From NCBI GenBank assembly GCA_050250135.1, contig JBFWPF010000002.1, positions 26,709 through 90,708 on the forward strand: a DNA stretch of 64,000 nucleotides, in the 5' to 3' direction. Under the pieces are notes generated by a model. That model was not told the DNA's origin. It searched no databases and saw only the letters and a list, made by a program, of their open reading frames with translations. Made by a program: the position numbers and the translations under genes. This stretch comes from JBFWPF01 sp050250135. Its GTDB lineage: Bacteria > Chlamydiota > Chlamydiia > Chlamydiales > JAFEGQ01. Of the stretch, positions 34,801 through 43,459 are shown one piece after another (positions within the stretch are counted from its first letter, which is position 1; each line of letters opens with the position of its first letter).

Positions 34801-35509
34801 GCTCTCGGCCGATCAGCGCTCTCTCTACCAGAGCCTCCTCTCAAGCGCAGGGGAGCGGCTGATCGAGGAGCTGCAAGATGAGGGAAGACCCATCTCTTAC
34901 CTCCACGTGTTTGCCCTCCTCACCCACCTCAAGCAGATCTGCGATCACCCTGCGGTTCACCACGATGATCCCTCCCGCTACAAAGAGTACGAGTCGGGAA
35001 AGTGGTCCCTTTTTGTCGAGCTTTTGAATCAGGCGCGGGAGAGCCAGCAGAAGGTGGTCGTCTTCTCTCAGTACCTCACGATGCTCGACATCATCGAGCT
35101 CTACTTGAAGGACAATGGGATCGGCTATGCCGGGATTCGGGGGCAGACGGTGAGGCGGGACCGGGAGCTGAAGCGCTTTGCTGAGGATCCCCACTGTGAG
35201 GTCTTTGTCGGCTCCCTTCAGGCCTCTGGCGTGGGGATCGACCTCACCTCAGCTTCGGTAGTCATCCACTACGACCGGTGGTGGAATGCGGCGCGGGAAA
35301 ACCAGGCGACCGACCGGGTCCACCGGATAGGGCAGACTCGCGGCGTGCAGGTCTTTAAGCTGATCACCAAGTCGACTATTGAGGAGCGGATCGACGAGCT
35401 GATCGCCAAGAAGGGGACCCTGATGGAGGAGATCATCGGCGCCGACGAGCAGGCTCAGCTAAAGACCCTCACCCGCGACGAGCTCATCACCCTCCTTACC
35501 CTTTCGTGA
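31865..35509 (+). CDS. SWIM zinc finger plus SNF2-family helicase
   Basis: 1214 aa from the ATG at 31865; the open frame extends upstream to 31709 but that part overlaps the ald gene and looks like shadow. A SWIM finger (CFCSCETADREGSCPHL, residues about 57-73) is followed by 650 residues of beta-rich unknown sequence containing repeated GDWxYxxGxGFx units (about residues 295-310, 375-395, 467-485 and 555-575). The SNF2 motor starts near 750: DDMGLGKTH (Walker A, about 775), DEIQ box (about 870), LTGTPIENS, and the C-terminal lobe with QASGVGIDLTSASVVIHYDRWWN and DRVHRIGQ. Chlamydiae carry such proteins (CT555/CT708). It probably remodels nucleoprotein. The last 51 bp overlap the convergent transferase gene. 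Confidence 0.9.
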   Translation: MGSKEEWIREFGEIAAQLEVGDVEFSGSTYQVQVLEGEEEYWPFLQFDGSGEVGDCFCSCETADREGSCPHLAAALLCIYGEHAEPLHLRFRESLWNTLCRIFSDQQGPEPSGLFHEEARFGIRTPSGKVPFWVEGKEAETVRQLEAITVKRVRETEENSIKFSGLSFEELALWREGRPSEALRYELSFWSNLAKWLFLLQEQGEPYTIAFEANGEGIPSGLTVEFERLQAHFYLSRANLPQVIPALGTVEGPLKVHRFQEEAIRTIRYEPQTGCLYVEAKGEAKEGPEPEEAVAIGEWLLVPGEGFYSQEQHALLSRKRIPPEALSDLLDLHHKAIGKHLAVGKEPLPLHYHLSFDPQWNLHIVAYLFEVGDFQGGGARYLGNWAYLEGDGFYRLENRLFDEAVTVVPEEGVSPFIHRHRIWLGTQSGFSPHLKSIESQLTYRVDGEGLTFVSRPGSLAQEVGNHDFGDWIYVAGQGFFAKGAMRGSSRLRAGQRIPPEELPFFLRTYREDLELIEGFFTPVCPVVRGVVTLKVAGRDRVEVGCDYPLYPEYRGKGVTLFGDWVFTEGEGFCKIPDDRLPPEPFRRERVLQGEELALFLEYELPGLLPMIEELDPRLRRPADLRLSASDTDEPFGEGLIQLSFDYVSSFGSVRAADLYRAVGQGRPFMMSSAGLLDLRSPRFNWLRSLPSSRVAQRSGILTLSTLELVRLSATERLETERGSRVGELIERILTLTPPSPPNLEGLRSTLRPYQQTGVEWLWFLYTTGLSGLLCDDMGLGKTHQAMALLSAILNGEEERPLFLVVCPTSVIYHWEEKLAAFLPELQVSTYYGPGRSLPKLEQTDLILTTYGIVRQDREKLSRLSFTATLFDEIQVAKNPGSQTHKSLALLHSRMKLGLTGTPIENSLTELKALFDLVLPTYFPTEAGFREHFLLPIEREGDPEAKGRLKQLVRPFILRRKKQEVLTELPEKTEEKAHCELSADQRSLYQSLLSSAGERLIEELQDEGRPISYLHVFALLTHLKQICDHPAVHHDDPSRYKEYESGKWSLFVELLNQARESQQKVVVFSQYLTMLDIIELYLKDNGIGYAGIRGQTVRRDRELKRFAEDPHCEVFVGSLQASGVGIDLTSASVVIHYDRWWNAARENQATDRVHRIGQTRGVQVFKLITKSTIEERIDELIAKKGTLMEEIIGADEQAQLKTLTRDELITLLTLS

Positions 35510-36832
35510 ATCCCGGTAGTAGAAGGTTGCCAGGTCGTCGGGATCAGCTCCGAGCTTGTAGAGGGTGACGAGGGTGATGTTGGTCGCCCCAGAGCGGATC
35601 CACCCCTTCGCAAAGATGCGGCGGGGCGAGGTCACCGCCGGTTCATCCAGAAGGGTGTAGCGACCCGTTTTTTTCAGCCGGGTAAACCACTCGACATCCT
35701 CCATCAACCGCATCTCTTGGAAGGGCCCCACCTCGTCTAGGGCACCCCTCTTGATAAAGTAGGCCTGATCCCCGTAAGGGAGCTTGAAGAGGCGATTTCG
35801 CAGGCGCACTCCCCCTTCGATCACACGGCACCGCCAATCCCCATCGGCAAGGGCGTAGCCGTAGGCCCCGCCCAAACAGGTGGGCTCTTCGAGCGCCGCT
35901 AGCATCGCCGTGTAGCCTGCTTGATCAATCTGAGTGTCGGCGTGGAGAAAGAGGAGGACCTGACCATGGGCCTCCTCAATGCCTGCATTCAGCTGGGCAC
36001 CCCTGTTGCGGGGGGCATAAAGGGGGATGAGCCCCGCTTCAGAGATCCGCTCAAGGGTGTGGTCTTGACTGCCGCCGTCGACAAAGAGGATCTCGGGGTG
36101 TGGCTTTAGCTCGCTCAGAGAGGAGGTGAGGGGGAGGATATTCTCCTCTTCGTTGAGGGTAGGGATGATGACCGTCACCCGTTGAAGCGAGGAGAGAAAG
36201 TCGAGCATCCGCTGCCTAGCCGGCGTGGTAGGGGTAAGATCCCGCTCAAGGCGCCACAGGTCTTCCACCGTGTCGATGTCGTACCAGTAGTGCCCCACAC
36301 CATTGCTCAGACCCGCTTTGAGGAGCACCTCTCGCGTATCTTCGAAGGAGAATTGAGTGCTCCACCGGATCTTCTTGAGGTCGGGAAGGGGCTGGCGACT
36401 TCCGATCAGGTAGAAGCCCCCATCGTCAGCGGGGCCAAGGGTGGTATCAAAGTCGGGAGCGCTCTTGATATGGGTGATGGGAAGCGAGGGGGCATCGCTG
36501 CCGATCAGGAGGACCTGATCGTGCTCTTCCAGCAGGGTATTGATCGTCGCTTGGATCCGGTCCCCAAGATTGGGGCTGTCGAGTTGGGGAAGGATCCGAA
36601 AGTGGGGCCACCGCCTTCTGGCCCACTCCTCATCGCTCTCATTTGCTGGTGCGATCACGATTGTGAATGCTTCGCTCAGCTCATGGAGGTCCTCGGTGAG
36701 GATATCCAGGGCGTGGTCGTAGAAGGACTCGGCCGCTTCGCGGGAGGTCCCCTTAGCGAGGCGGGTTTTAACGGGCCGACTTTCCCGATTGGAGACGTAG
36801 ACCGCGAGGGCGTCTCCCCACAGCGAGCTCAC
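35459..36832 (-). CDS. Fused DUF2064 nucleotidyl/glycosyl transferase and family 2 glycosyltransferase
   Basis: 457 aa. Residues 1-210 resemble the 'rSAM/selenodomain-associated transferase 1' family: RPVKTRLAKG, LIGSDAPSLP, LGPADDGGFYLIG. Residues about 218-445 resemble 'transferase 2', a GT2 enzyme: VTVIIPTLNEEENI, EILFVDGGSQDHT, RNRGAQLNAG, LFLHADTQ, then LMEDVEWFTRLKKTGRYTLL. The two are usually separate neighbouring genes; here they are one polypeptide. The acceptor is unknown. The start overlaps the 3' end of der by 65 bp, an unusually long same-strand overlap, and the conserved AVYVSNRES region begins right after the start, so the overlap appears real. Confidence 0.85.
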   Translation of the reverse strand: MSSLWGDALAVYVSNRESRPVKTRLAKGTSREAAESFYDHALDILTEDLHELSEAFTIVIAPANESDEEWARRRWPHFRILPQLDSPNLGDRIQATINTLLEEHDQVLLIGSDAPSLPITHIKSAPDFDTTLGPADDGGFYLIGSRQPLPDLKKIRWSTQFSFEDTREVLLKAGLSNGVGHYWYDIDTVEDLWRLERDLTPTTPARQRMLDFLSSLQRVTVIIPTLNEEENILPLTSSLSELKPHPEILFVDGGSQDHTLERISEAGLIPLYAPRNRGAQLNAGIEEAHGQVLLFLHADTQIDQAGYTAMLAALEEPTCLGGAYGYALADGDWRCRVIEGGVRLRNRLFKLPYGDQAYFIKRGALDEVGPFQEMRLMEDVEWFTRLKKTGRYTLLDEPAVTSPRRIFAKGWIRSGATNITLVTLYKLGADPDDLATFYYRDSRKGKEGDELVAGEGL

Positions 36833-38168
36833 TAGAAGCAGGAGGAGGAGTACGCTCTTCAGTCGACTTCCCTTTTAGGTCGAAGATAACGGGATTACCG
36901 GTGAAGGTAAAGGCCTTTCGGAGGCAGCGGAGGAGGTAGCGGCGGTAGCTTTCGGCCATCAGATCGGCATGGTTCACAAAGCAGAGGAAGCGGGGAGGGG
37001 AGGTCCCAACCTGAGTCGTGTAGTAGATGCGGAGCCGCTTCCCGCGGATCATCGGCGGGTGGATCTCCTGCATCGCCTCTTCGACAAAGCGGTTTAGCTG
37101 CGCCGTGGAGATCCGCTTTTTGGCCTCTCCAGCCACGATCTGGATTTGGGGGAGGAGCTCATCGAGCTTCCGCCCCGTTTTAGCCGAGATGAAGAGGAGG
37201 GGGCAGTGATTGAGAAAGGGGCTCTCCATCCGGACCGCCTGCGCGGCGTGCTCCATCCGGGTCCCCTTGATCAGGTCCCACTTGTTGAAGAGGAGGATAC
37301 ACCCCTTCCCTGCCTCTTCGATTTGGGTCGCAATCCGCTTCTCCTGCGTGGTAAGCCCCTCCACCGAATCGATCATCAGGATGCACAGATCGGCCCGCTC
37401 GATCGCCTGCTCGGTCCGGATCGCCGCAAACTTGTCGACCACCTCATGCTCGGCCGATTTGCGCCGTATCCCCGCCGTGTCGATCAGGGTATAAGCCTCC
37501 CCCTCATAGGTGAAGGGGGTGTCGATGCTGTCTCGGGTAGTCCCCGGTATCGGGCTCACAATGCACCGCTCCTCATCGAGGAGGGCATTGATCAGAGTCG
37601 ACTTGCCCACATTCGCGCGGCCGATGATGGCCACCTTGGTCGAGGGGTCTAGGGCCTCCGCCTCCCGCTCCGGGATTTTCTGGAGGACCGCCTGGAGGAG
37701 CTCGGCCATCTGGTGCCCTTGCGTCGCCGAGACCGCCACCATCGCCGAAATCCCCAAGCTGTGAAAGGCATGGAGCCGATCCTGTTGGGAGGGGGTGTCG
37801 ATTTTATTGACCGCCAGGGCCAGCGGCTTCCCCTTTTTAAGGAGGACGCGGGCAAGCTCCAGGTCGAGGTCGGTTGGCCCCACCTGGCTATCCACACAAA
37901 GGACTAGCCCATCGGCCTCTTCGACCGCTATCTCCGCCTGTCGCCGTATCTCCTCATTAAAGAGGGCCTTAGAGTGAGTGTCGATCCCCCCCGTATCCAC
38001 CAATATAAAGGGACGACCAAAAAGTTCCCCCCTCCCATAGAGGCGATCTCGGGTTACCCCCTCTGCCTCATCGACAATTGCGATCCGTTTTGCTAAAATA
38101 CGGTTAAAGAGTGCCGATTTTCCCACATTGGGGCGGCCAACGATAGCTAGGATAGGAGGTCCGTTCAT
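36768..38168 (-). CDS. der: Ribosome assembly GTPase Der (EngA)
   Basis: 466 aa. Two tandem GTPase domains with P-loops GRPNVGKS (residues about 11-18) and GRANVGKS (about 192-199), G3 motifs DTGG and DTAG, and NKxD motifs (VNKID, FNKWD), followed by the KH-like C-terminal domain ending at NPVIFDLKGKSTEER. It acts in 50S ribosomal subunit maturation. The last 27 residues (after TPPP) are an extra tail encoded in the region that overlaps the next gene. It diverges from the SulP operon with 42 bp between starts, so the promoters overlap. Confidence 0.97.
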   Translation of the reverse strand: MNGPPILAIVGRPNVGKSALFNRILAKRIAIVDEAEGVTRDRLYGRGELFGRPFILVDTGGIDTHSKALFNEEIRRQAEIAVEEADGLVLCVDSQVGPTDLDLELARVLLKKGKPLALAVNKIDTPSQQDRLHAFHSLGISAMVAVSATQGHQMAELLQAVLQKIPEREAEALDPSTKVAIIGRANVGKSTLINALLDEERCIVSPIPGTTRDSIDTPFTYEGEAYTLIDTAGIRRKSAEHEVVDKFAAIRTEQAIERADLCILMIDSVEGLTTQEKRIATQIEEAGKGCILLFNKWDLIKGTRMEHAAQAVRMESPFLNHCPLLFISAKTGRKLDELLPQIQIVAGEAKKRISTAQLNRFVEEAMQEIHPPMIRGKRLRIYYTTQVGTSPPRFLCFVNHADLMAESYRRYLLRCLRKAFTFTGNPVIFDLKGKSTEERTPPPASSELAVGRRPRGLRLQSGKSAR

Positions 38169-38210
38169 AGACGGGCATTCTACCTCGTAAAAGAATTAAA
38201 ATAAACCGAT

Positions 38211-39926
38211 ATGAGCGCTGAAATTACGCTCCTACCTTTTTTACGGGACTTTCCCAAATGGCGGGGGATAGCAAAAGATTTACTAGCTAGCCTTTCGATC
38301 GCCCTGATCGCCCTCCCCCAGGCCCTGGCCTATGCCTTTGTGGCCGACCTTCCCCTAGTCGTCGGGGTGGCAACGGCGATTTATGGGACCCTCTTTTGCG
38401 CCCTGTTTGGCGCCTCACGCCACCTCGTCTCAGGCCCCACCAACACCATCGCTATCCTCCTCCTTTCGGCTGTTGGGGGGATTGTGGCCACCCACTATGG
38501 GGACCTGAGCCCGGCAGAGAGGCACCACATCGCCTTCCTGCTCGCGATTCAAGCGACCCTCATGATCGGCATCCTTCAGATTGGGGCTGCCCTGTTTGGA
38601 CTAGGGAAGTTGGCCCAGTTTGTCTCAAGGCCTGTTGTAAAGGGGTATGTTTGCGGGGCAGCCATTGCCGTGATCGTCTCCCAGCTTCCCGTCTTTATGG
38701 GGATCCCCTCCCCCTCTCAAATGGCCCCCCTTTATGTAAAGCTGCTTTACATCTTCCGCCATCTCCCAGAGGCCCACCTGATGACAGTGGCTGTTGGCGC
38801 GGGGAGCTTGGTTACGCTGATCGTTTTGAGGCGGGTGATTGGCCGCGCCTATGCGGCACTCATCGTCTTTGGCCTTGCGATCCTGATCGGTTGGGCCTTC
38901 GATCTTGGGGTATCTACCGTGGCTAGCGCCCGAGAGATGGGGGGAGCGCTCGGCCGCCCCGCCCCCCCCTATTTCGATTTTCGGCTGATAGGGGAGCTCC
39001 TTCCCGTTGCCTTCGCCATTTCCCTTCTCGGCGCCCTTGAGGTGACCGCCATTGTGAAGTCGCTCGGCGGAAAAACTGGGCAGCCCCCCAACCTCAGCCA
39101 GGAGGTGTTTGGGCTGGGGATTGCCAACCTCCTCTCCTCCTTTTTTGGGGCTATGCCAAGCTCAGGGAGCTTTGCCCGCAGCACCATTAACTTTGAAGCG
39201 GGGGGGACCTCTCGCTGGGCGGCCCTCTTTAGCGCCCCCCTGGTTGCCCTCCTCTACTTTGGTCTCGGCCAGGGGATCGGGGCCATACCTCTCGCTACCT
39301 TTGCCGCCCTCCTCTTTACGACAGCAGGGGCGATGGTCGACCGGCGGGAGATGTACGTGTGCGTTAAGGCAACAAGGGGTGACCGGATCGCCCTCGTCGC
39401 CACCTTTGCCTCGTGCCTCCTCTTTTCCCTCAGCACCGCCTTCTATGTCGGGGTGATCCTCTCGGTGATCGTCTACCTTCGCAAAGCCGCTACCCCGATG
39501 GTGATCGAAGTCGGAGTGGGAAGCCAAGGGGAGATCCGCCCCACCTCGCTGCTCACCCCCCACCCCCACGTCAAGGTGATCGACGTCGAAGGGGAGCTCT
39601 TCTTTGGAGCGGTCGACTTCTTCCAACGGGCCTTTGAAGCGCTCGCTACCGATGCTAAGGTCAGGGCGGTGATCCTCCGTTTGAAAAACGCCCACCACTT
39701 TGACGCCACCACCTGTCTGGCCCTTCGCCATGTCCACCACTACCTCGAGAAGCAAGGGATTTCGCTCCTTCTGTGCGGCGTTTCAGAGGCCGACTGGAGG
39801 GTCCTTAGCCGTTCCGGTCTCTCCGAATTGATCGGAAGTGAAAACCTCTTTCCCAACGACACCCAAGATGTGTTAGGCTCCATGCGAAGGGCGTTTGCCC
39901 GCGCCGAGAGCCTGACCGATGTGTAA
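38211..39926 (+). CDS. SulP-family anion transporter with STAS domain
   Basis: 571 aa. Residues 20-430 contain 10 or more membrane segments with the SulP landmarks: IALPQALAYAFVADLPL, LVSGPTNTIAILL and, later, NLLSSFFGAMPSSGSFARSTIN. Residues about 450-560 are a STAS domain (VKVIDVEGELFFGAVDFFQ, AVILRLKNAHHFDATTCLALRHV). SulP proteins carry sulfate, bicarbonate or dicarboxylates; the substrate is not readable. The stop overlaps the next gene (TolC-like) by 8 bp, which is odd company for a SulP and suggests shared transcription. Confidence 0.92.
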   Translation: MSAEITLLPFLRDFPKWRGIAKDLLASLSIALIALPQALAYAFVADLPLVVGVATAIYGTLFCALFGASRHLVSGPTNTIAILLLSAVGGIVATHYGDLSPAERHHIAFLLAIQATLMIGILQIGAALFGLGKLAQFVSRPVVKGYVCGAAIAVIVSQLPVFMGIPSPSQMAPLYVKLLYIFRHLPEAHLMTVAVGAGSLVTLIVLRRVIGRAYAALIVFGLAILIGWAFDLGVSTVASAREMGGALGRPAPPYFDFRLIGELLPVAFAISLLGALEVTAIVKSLGGKTGQPPNLSQEVFGLGIANLLSSFFGAMPSSGSFARSTINFEAGGTSRWAALFSAPLVALLYFGLGQGIGAIPLATFAALLFTTAGAMVDRREMYVCVKATRGDRIALVATFASCLLFSLSTAFYVGVILSVIVYLRKAATPMVIEVGVGSQGEIRPTSLLTPHPHVKVIDVEGELFFGAVDFFQRAFEALATDAKVRAVILRLKNAHHFDATTCLALRHVHHYLEKQGISLLLCGVSEADWRVLSRSGLSELIGSENLFPNDTQDVLGSMRRAFARAESLTDV

Positions 39927-41349
39927 ATCGACTTTCCTTCTTTTCGTCGCCCTTTGTCTCCCTTTATGTGCCGATGGGGAACCCCTCCCATTGACGCTAG
40001 AGCGGGCAATTGACCGGGCCCTCTATGCCAACCGGGCCATCGGAAATGCGGAGGACACCTGGGACCGCTCTCAACTCAATGTCGACATCGAGTGCCTCGA
40101 CCTGTCGCTAAAGGTAGCTCCTAACGGGCAGATTGGCTTTTGGGATGGAGCGGGCAACCGATCGAAGGACGATAATAAGGCCAAAGATGGCCTCCTCTAC
40201 GGCGCCGGCCTAAAGGTGGAGAAGAAGTTCGCAAGCGGGGTGAAGGTCGAGCTCAATCCCAACTTTACCCGGCTCGTTAAGTACCGCTATGAGTCCAATG
40301 CGGCCGCTCGGGTCATTATCCCCTTCTTGCGAGGAGCGGGGAGCCTGACCACCCTCTCCCCCCTGCAAACGGCCCGGTTCGATGAGCGGACCAAACATCG
40401 CGATTTCTATTTGCGACAGGTCAGCGTCGTTCTCGATGTCGTTCGCGCCTACTACAATGCCGTGAAAGAGCTCGAGTGCATGCAGCTTGCTGAGGAGTCC
40501 TACAACCGGTTCCTGAAGCTTAAGCAGACCGCCGACGCCCGAAGGCGGGCAGGGTTGATCGATGATGTCAATGTTTACCGGACGCAGCTCGAATTGCGGA
40601 AGGATGAGGAGGTCTTCCTAAAGGCGAAGGAGACCTACTTTAAGGCCCACGATCGCCTCCTCGACCTCCTCGCCCTCCCCATCGATACCCCGGTGCAACT
40701 CGATAGGGGCCTCGTCTACGAAGAGGTCGGAATGGGGCAGGAGGAGGTGGTCGCTGAGGCGCTCAGCAACCGCGTTGAGGTGGAGCAGAGCTACGACGCC
40801 CTGCAAAACGCCCTTCGCCTGGCGCGCGTTGCCCACCGGGAGCTCCTCCCCCAACTCGACCTGGCGGTCAACTACAGCATCTGTGGCCGCGGGCAGGACC
40901 TCATCCATTCCTGCATTCGTGACCGGACCGCCGATTTTAAGGTTGGCTTCACCGCCTCTACCGACAAAGATATCGGGAAGAACCGGGTCAAGTACAAGAA
41001 GAGCCTCATCGACATTGAGGTGCAGGAGCGGAAAATCGAAGAGGTGCGCAGCAATATCGTGGTCGAGGCCAATCGGGTCTACCGGAGCCTCAAGCGGACC
41101 TTGCTCTCGATCGACATTCAAGAGGAGCAGGTCAAGACGGCCCGATGTGAGCTCAAAGCGGCGGCCTTGCGTTTTGATCGGGGAATCACCGACAATAACT
41201 TCGATGTGGTCGACGCCGAACGGAAGCTCCATAACGCCCAGAAGGCCCTTCTGACGGCTGTGGTGGAGCATATCATCGGGGAATATGAGCTCCTCCAGGT
41301 AATGGGGCTCCTCGTCGAAAAACCCCAATTCTGTGTGAGGGAACTGTGA
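39919..41349 (+). CDS. TolC-like outer-membrane efflux protein
   Basis: 476 aa with a signal peptide (KSTFLLFVALCLPLCADG). It has the two long helical repeats of TolC-type channels (LDVVRAYYNAVKELECMQLA, RRAGLIDDVNVYRTQLELRK, then VEVEQSYDALQNALRLARVA and RGITDNNFDVVDAERKLHNAQ). As a trimer it would span the outer membrane and periplasm. Starts inside the SulP gene and stops in a GTGA overlap with the adaptor gene, giving a complete tripartite pump with the following three genes. Confidence 0.88.
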   Translation: MCKSTFLLFVALCLPLCADGEPLPLTLERAIDRALYANRAIGNAEDTWDRSQLNVDIECLDLSLKVAPNGQIGFWDGAGNRSKDDNKAKDGLLYGAGLKVEKKFASGVKVELNPNFTRLVKYRYESNAAARVIIPFLRGAGSLTTLSPLQTARFDERTKHRDFYLRQVSVVLDVVRAYYNAVKELECMQLAEESYNRFLKLKQTADARRRAGLIDDVNVYRTQLELRKDEEVFLKAKETYFKAHDRLLDLLALPIDTPVQLDRGLVYEEVGMGQEEVVAEALSNRVEVEQSYDALQNALRLARVAHRELLPQLDLAVNYSICGRGQDLIHSCIRDRTADFKVGFTASTDKDIGKNRVKYKKSLIDIEVQERKIEEVRSNIVVEANRVYRSLKRTLLSIDIQEEQVKTARCELKAAALRFDRGITDNNFDVVDAERKLHNAQKALLTAVVEHIIGEYELLQVMGLLVEKPQFCVREL

Positions 41350-42791
41350 GCCGGATGCGGATCTCGCCGCTTGTTGCCACCATTATTGCCATCTGCCTCG
41401 TTGCGGCTGGAGTGAGTCGCTGCGCAAGTCCCGGACAAAAAGGGGATTTTGCAACCGCCGTTGCTGCCGCCCGCACCTTCCCCATCGAGATTGGCACGGT
41501 GGGAGAGCTCGATTCGATCCGCTCCATCATCCTCACCAACGGGGTCCGCTCCCCCGAGCCCCGCAAGATCACCTACGCCATACCCGATGGGAGCCCCGTA
41601 GAGGAGGGGCAGCTCCTGCTCACCCTCGATGCTGCCGGTTTTGAATCCAAACTCCGCGAACTCACCACTCAGATTGAGATTCAGGAGGCCGAGGTTGAGG
41701 CAAGCCAGGGTGTTGTTGAGGCCGAAGCGGTGAAAAGGGGCCTTGCGATCGAGCGGGCCGAGCTTGAGGTGAAGATCGCTGAGGTGAATCTCGACAAGAC
41801 CCTCTCGGGTGAGGGACCCAAGGAGATGGTCAAGCGGAAGCGGGCGATGGATAAGGCCCTCGGCAAGCTGAAAAACCAAGAGGCCTTTTCCAAAGAGCTG
41901 ATGGAGCTCCAAAAAGAGGGGCTGCTCAGCCCAAAAGAGATCTCGACCGCCAAAGGGAAGCAGAAGGAGAAGGAGGAGATCTACCAGGATGCCAAGCTCG
42001 ATTACGAGTTCCACCTCCTCCACCAGTACCCCTGCGATAAGCAGGTGGGGCAGATGCGGGTTGAGATTGCTAAGTTGGAGGCTGAGCAGGCCGCCTCTAA
42101 TGGGCAACTGGCGCTTATGAAGGCGACCTGCGAGTACCAGCAGGCCCGCTTCCGCCTTGCCGAGCTAAAGGGGCAGCGGGAGGAGTGCATCCGCAACCTC
42201 AAAGCCTGTGAGATCCGGGCCCCTAAGTCGGGGTGTGTCGTTTTGGCGCAGGAGTTTTTCGGCGACCGAAAGCGTAAGGTCCGGGTTGGCGATCCCGTTT
42301 TCTACAGCCAGCCCCTTGCCGAGATCCCCGACCCCGATTCGATGGCCGTAAAGGCCAAAGTTCCCGAAGGGAGCTTTAGGAGGGTGGAGGTGGGGATGCC
42401 CGCCTATGTGACCGTTGATGCCCACCCCGGGATGCAGCTCCAAGGGGAGATTGTCGCCATTGGGGGGGTCTCAGAGGGGGAGTTTCCTGGAGAGAAGGTG
42501 GTCGAGCTAACGGTCGCCCTCCAAAATGGAGAGGCTGGCCTCCGCCCTGGCATGACCGCCCGCTGCCTCCTCGTCGGCGAGGGGGTCAAGGGGGGGTGCA
42601 CCGTCCCCGCAGCGGCCCTATTCCACGCTCCCTCCGGCCCCTTCGTCTACAAGCAACAGGGGAGCCGCTACCGGGTTACCCCTGTCACCCTTGGTAAGTC
42701 GGGGGATGAGTGGGTGGAGATCACTTCGGGGCTCAAGAACGGAGAGCGGGTCGCCCTTCAGCCCCCTGCTGACTCCCAGGTCACCCGATGA
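41346..42791 (+). CDS. Periplasmic adaptor (HlyD/MacA-like membrane fusion protein)
   Basis: 481 aa, GTG start in a GTGA overlap. One N-terminal anchor (SPLVATIIAICLVAAGVS) with a Cys at about residue 27 that could be lipidated, though the lipobox is poor. A half-lipoyl motif (ITYAIPDGSPVEEGQLLLTLD), a long coiled-coil hairpin (about residues 105-290), the second lipoyl half (KACEIRAPKSGCVV) and a beta-barrel region (VEVGMPAYVTVDAHPGM) follow in the order expected for MacA. It links the ABC permease to the TolC-like channel. Confidence 0.9.
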   Translation: MSRMRISPLVATIIAICLVAAGVSRCASPGQKGDFATAVAAARTFPIEIGTVGELDSIRSIILTNGVRSPEPRKITYAIPDGSPVEEGQLLLTLDAAGFESKLRELTTQIEIQEAEVEASQGVVEAEAVKRGLAIERAELEVKIAEVNLDKTLSGEGPKEMVKRKRAMDKALGKLKNQEAFSKELMELQKEGLLSPKEISTAKGKQKEKEEIYQDAKLDYEFHLLHQYPCDKQVGQMRVEIAKLEAEQAASNGQLALMKATCEYQQARFRLAELKGQREECIRNLKACEIRAPKSGCVVLAQEFFGDRKRKVRVGDPVFYSQPLAEIPDPDSMAVKAKVPEGSFRRVEVGMPAYVTVDAHPGMQLQGEIVAIGGVSEGEFPGEKVVELTVALQNGEAGLRPGMTARCLLVGEGVKGGCTVPAAALFHAPSGPFVYKQQGSRYRVTPVTLGKSGDEWVEITSGLKNGERVALQPPADSQVTR

Positions 42792-43459
42792 GCCTCGCCG
42801 CCTTGCGCCGCGTCTCCAAGGTCTTTGAGGGGCCGGGAGGAAAGGTGGTGGCCCTTCGCGATTGCGATCTCGACATTCAGCCGGGCGATTCGGTTGCTAT
42901 TATGGGCCCCTCCGGCTCCGGGAAGTCGACCCTCCTCCACCTCCTCGGCCTCCTCGATACCCCCACGCAAGGGGAGTATCGCTTCGATGGGGCCGATGTG
43001 GCCCACCTCTCCGATGAGGCCCTCTCGGCGATCCGCTCCCAGAAGATAGGGTTTGTCTTCCAGGCCTTCCACCTTATCCCCCAGCTCACCATCCTGGAAA
43101 ATGTGGAGCTCCCCCTCTCCTACCAGGGGCAGATGGGGGGAGGGCGAAAGCGGGCAACCGAGGCTCTCCACCGCGTCGGCCTCCACGACCGGCTCAGCCA
43201 TCGCCCCGATGAGCTCTCAGGGGGGCAGAAGCAGCGGGTTGCCATTGCCAGAGCGCTCATCACCCGCCCCCGCCTTCTCCTTGCCGATGAGCCGACCGGC
43301 AACCTCGACTCCAAAACGGGAGGCGAGATCCTCGACCTCTTCCTCTCCCTTGGCGCCGATGGGATGGCCCTTGTCGTTGTCACCCACGATCTCCAGATCG
43401 CCCGCCGCTTCCGGAGAGTCTTACATGTCCATGATGGGAGGATCCATGCTCCAGTTTGA
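42788..43459 (+). CDS. ABC transporter ATP-binding protein (MacB/LolD type)
   Basis: 223 aa. Walker A GPSGSGKSTLLH (about residues 40-51), Q-loop FVFQAFHLIP, signature LSGGQKQRVAIARAL and Walker B LLLADEPTGNLD; the length is that of a stand-alone MacB/LolD-type ATPase. Starts by ATGA overlap with the adaptor gene, and its 3' end overlaps the permease start by 14 bp. Confidence 0.95.
   Translation: MSLAALRRVSKVFEGPGGKVVALRDCDLDIQPGDSVAIMGPSGSGKSTLLHLLGLLDTPTQGEYRFDGADVAHLSDEALSAIRSQKIGFVFQAFHLIPQLTILENVELPLSYQGQMGGGRKRATEALHRVGLHDRLSHRPDELSGGQKQRVAIARALITRPRLLLADEPTGNLDSKTGGEILDLFLSLGADGMALVVVTHDLQIARRFRRVLHVHDGRIHAPV

Noticed and set aside
43053..43445. 131-residue N-terminal extension of the MacB-like permease
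   Set aside because: Out-of-frame shadow of the ATPase gene; Ser/Pro/Arg-rich, and the permease fold begins at 43446.
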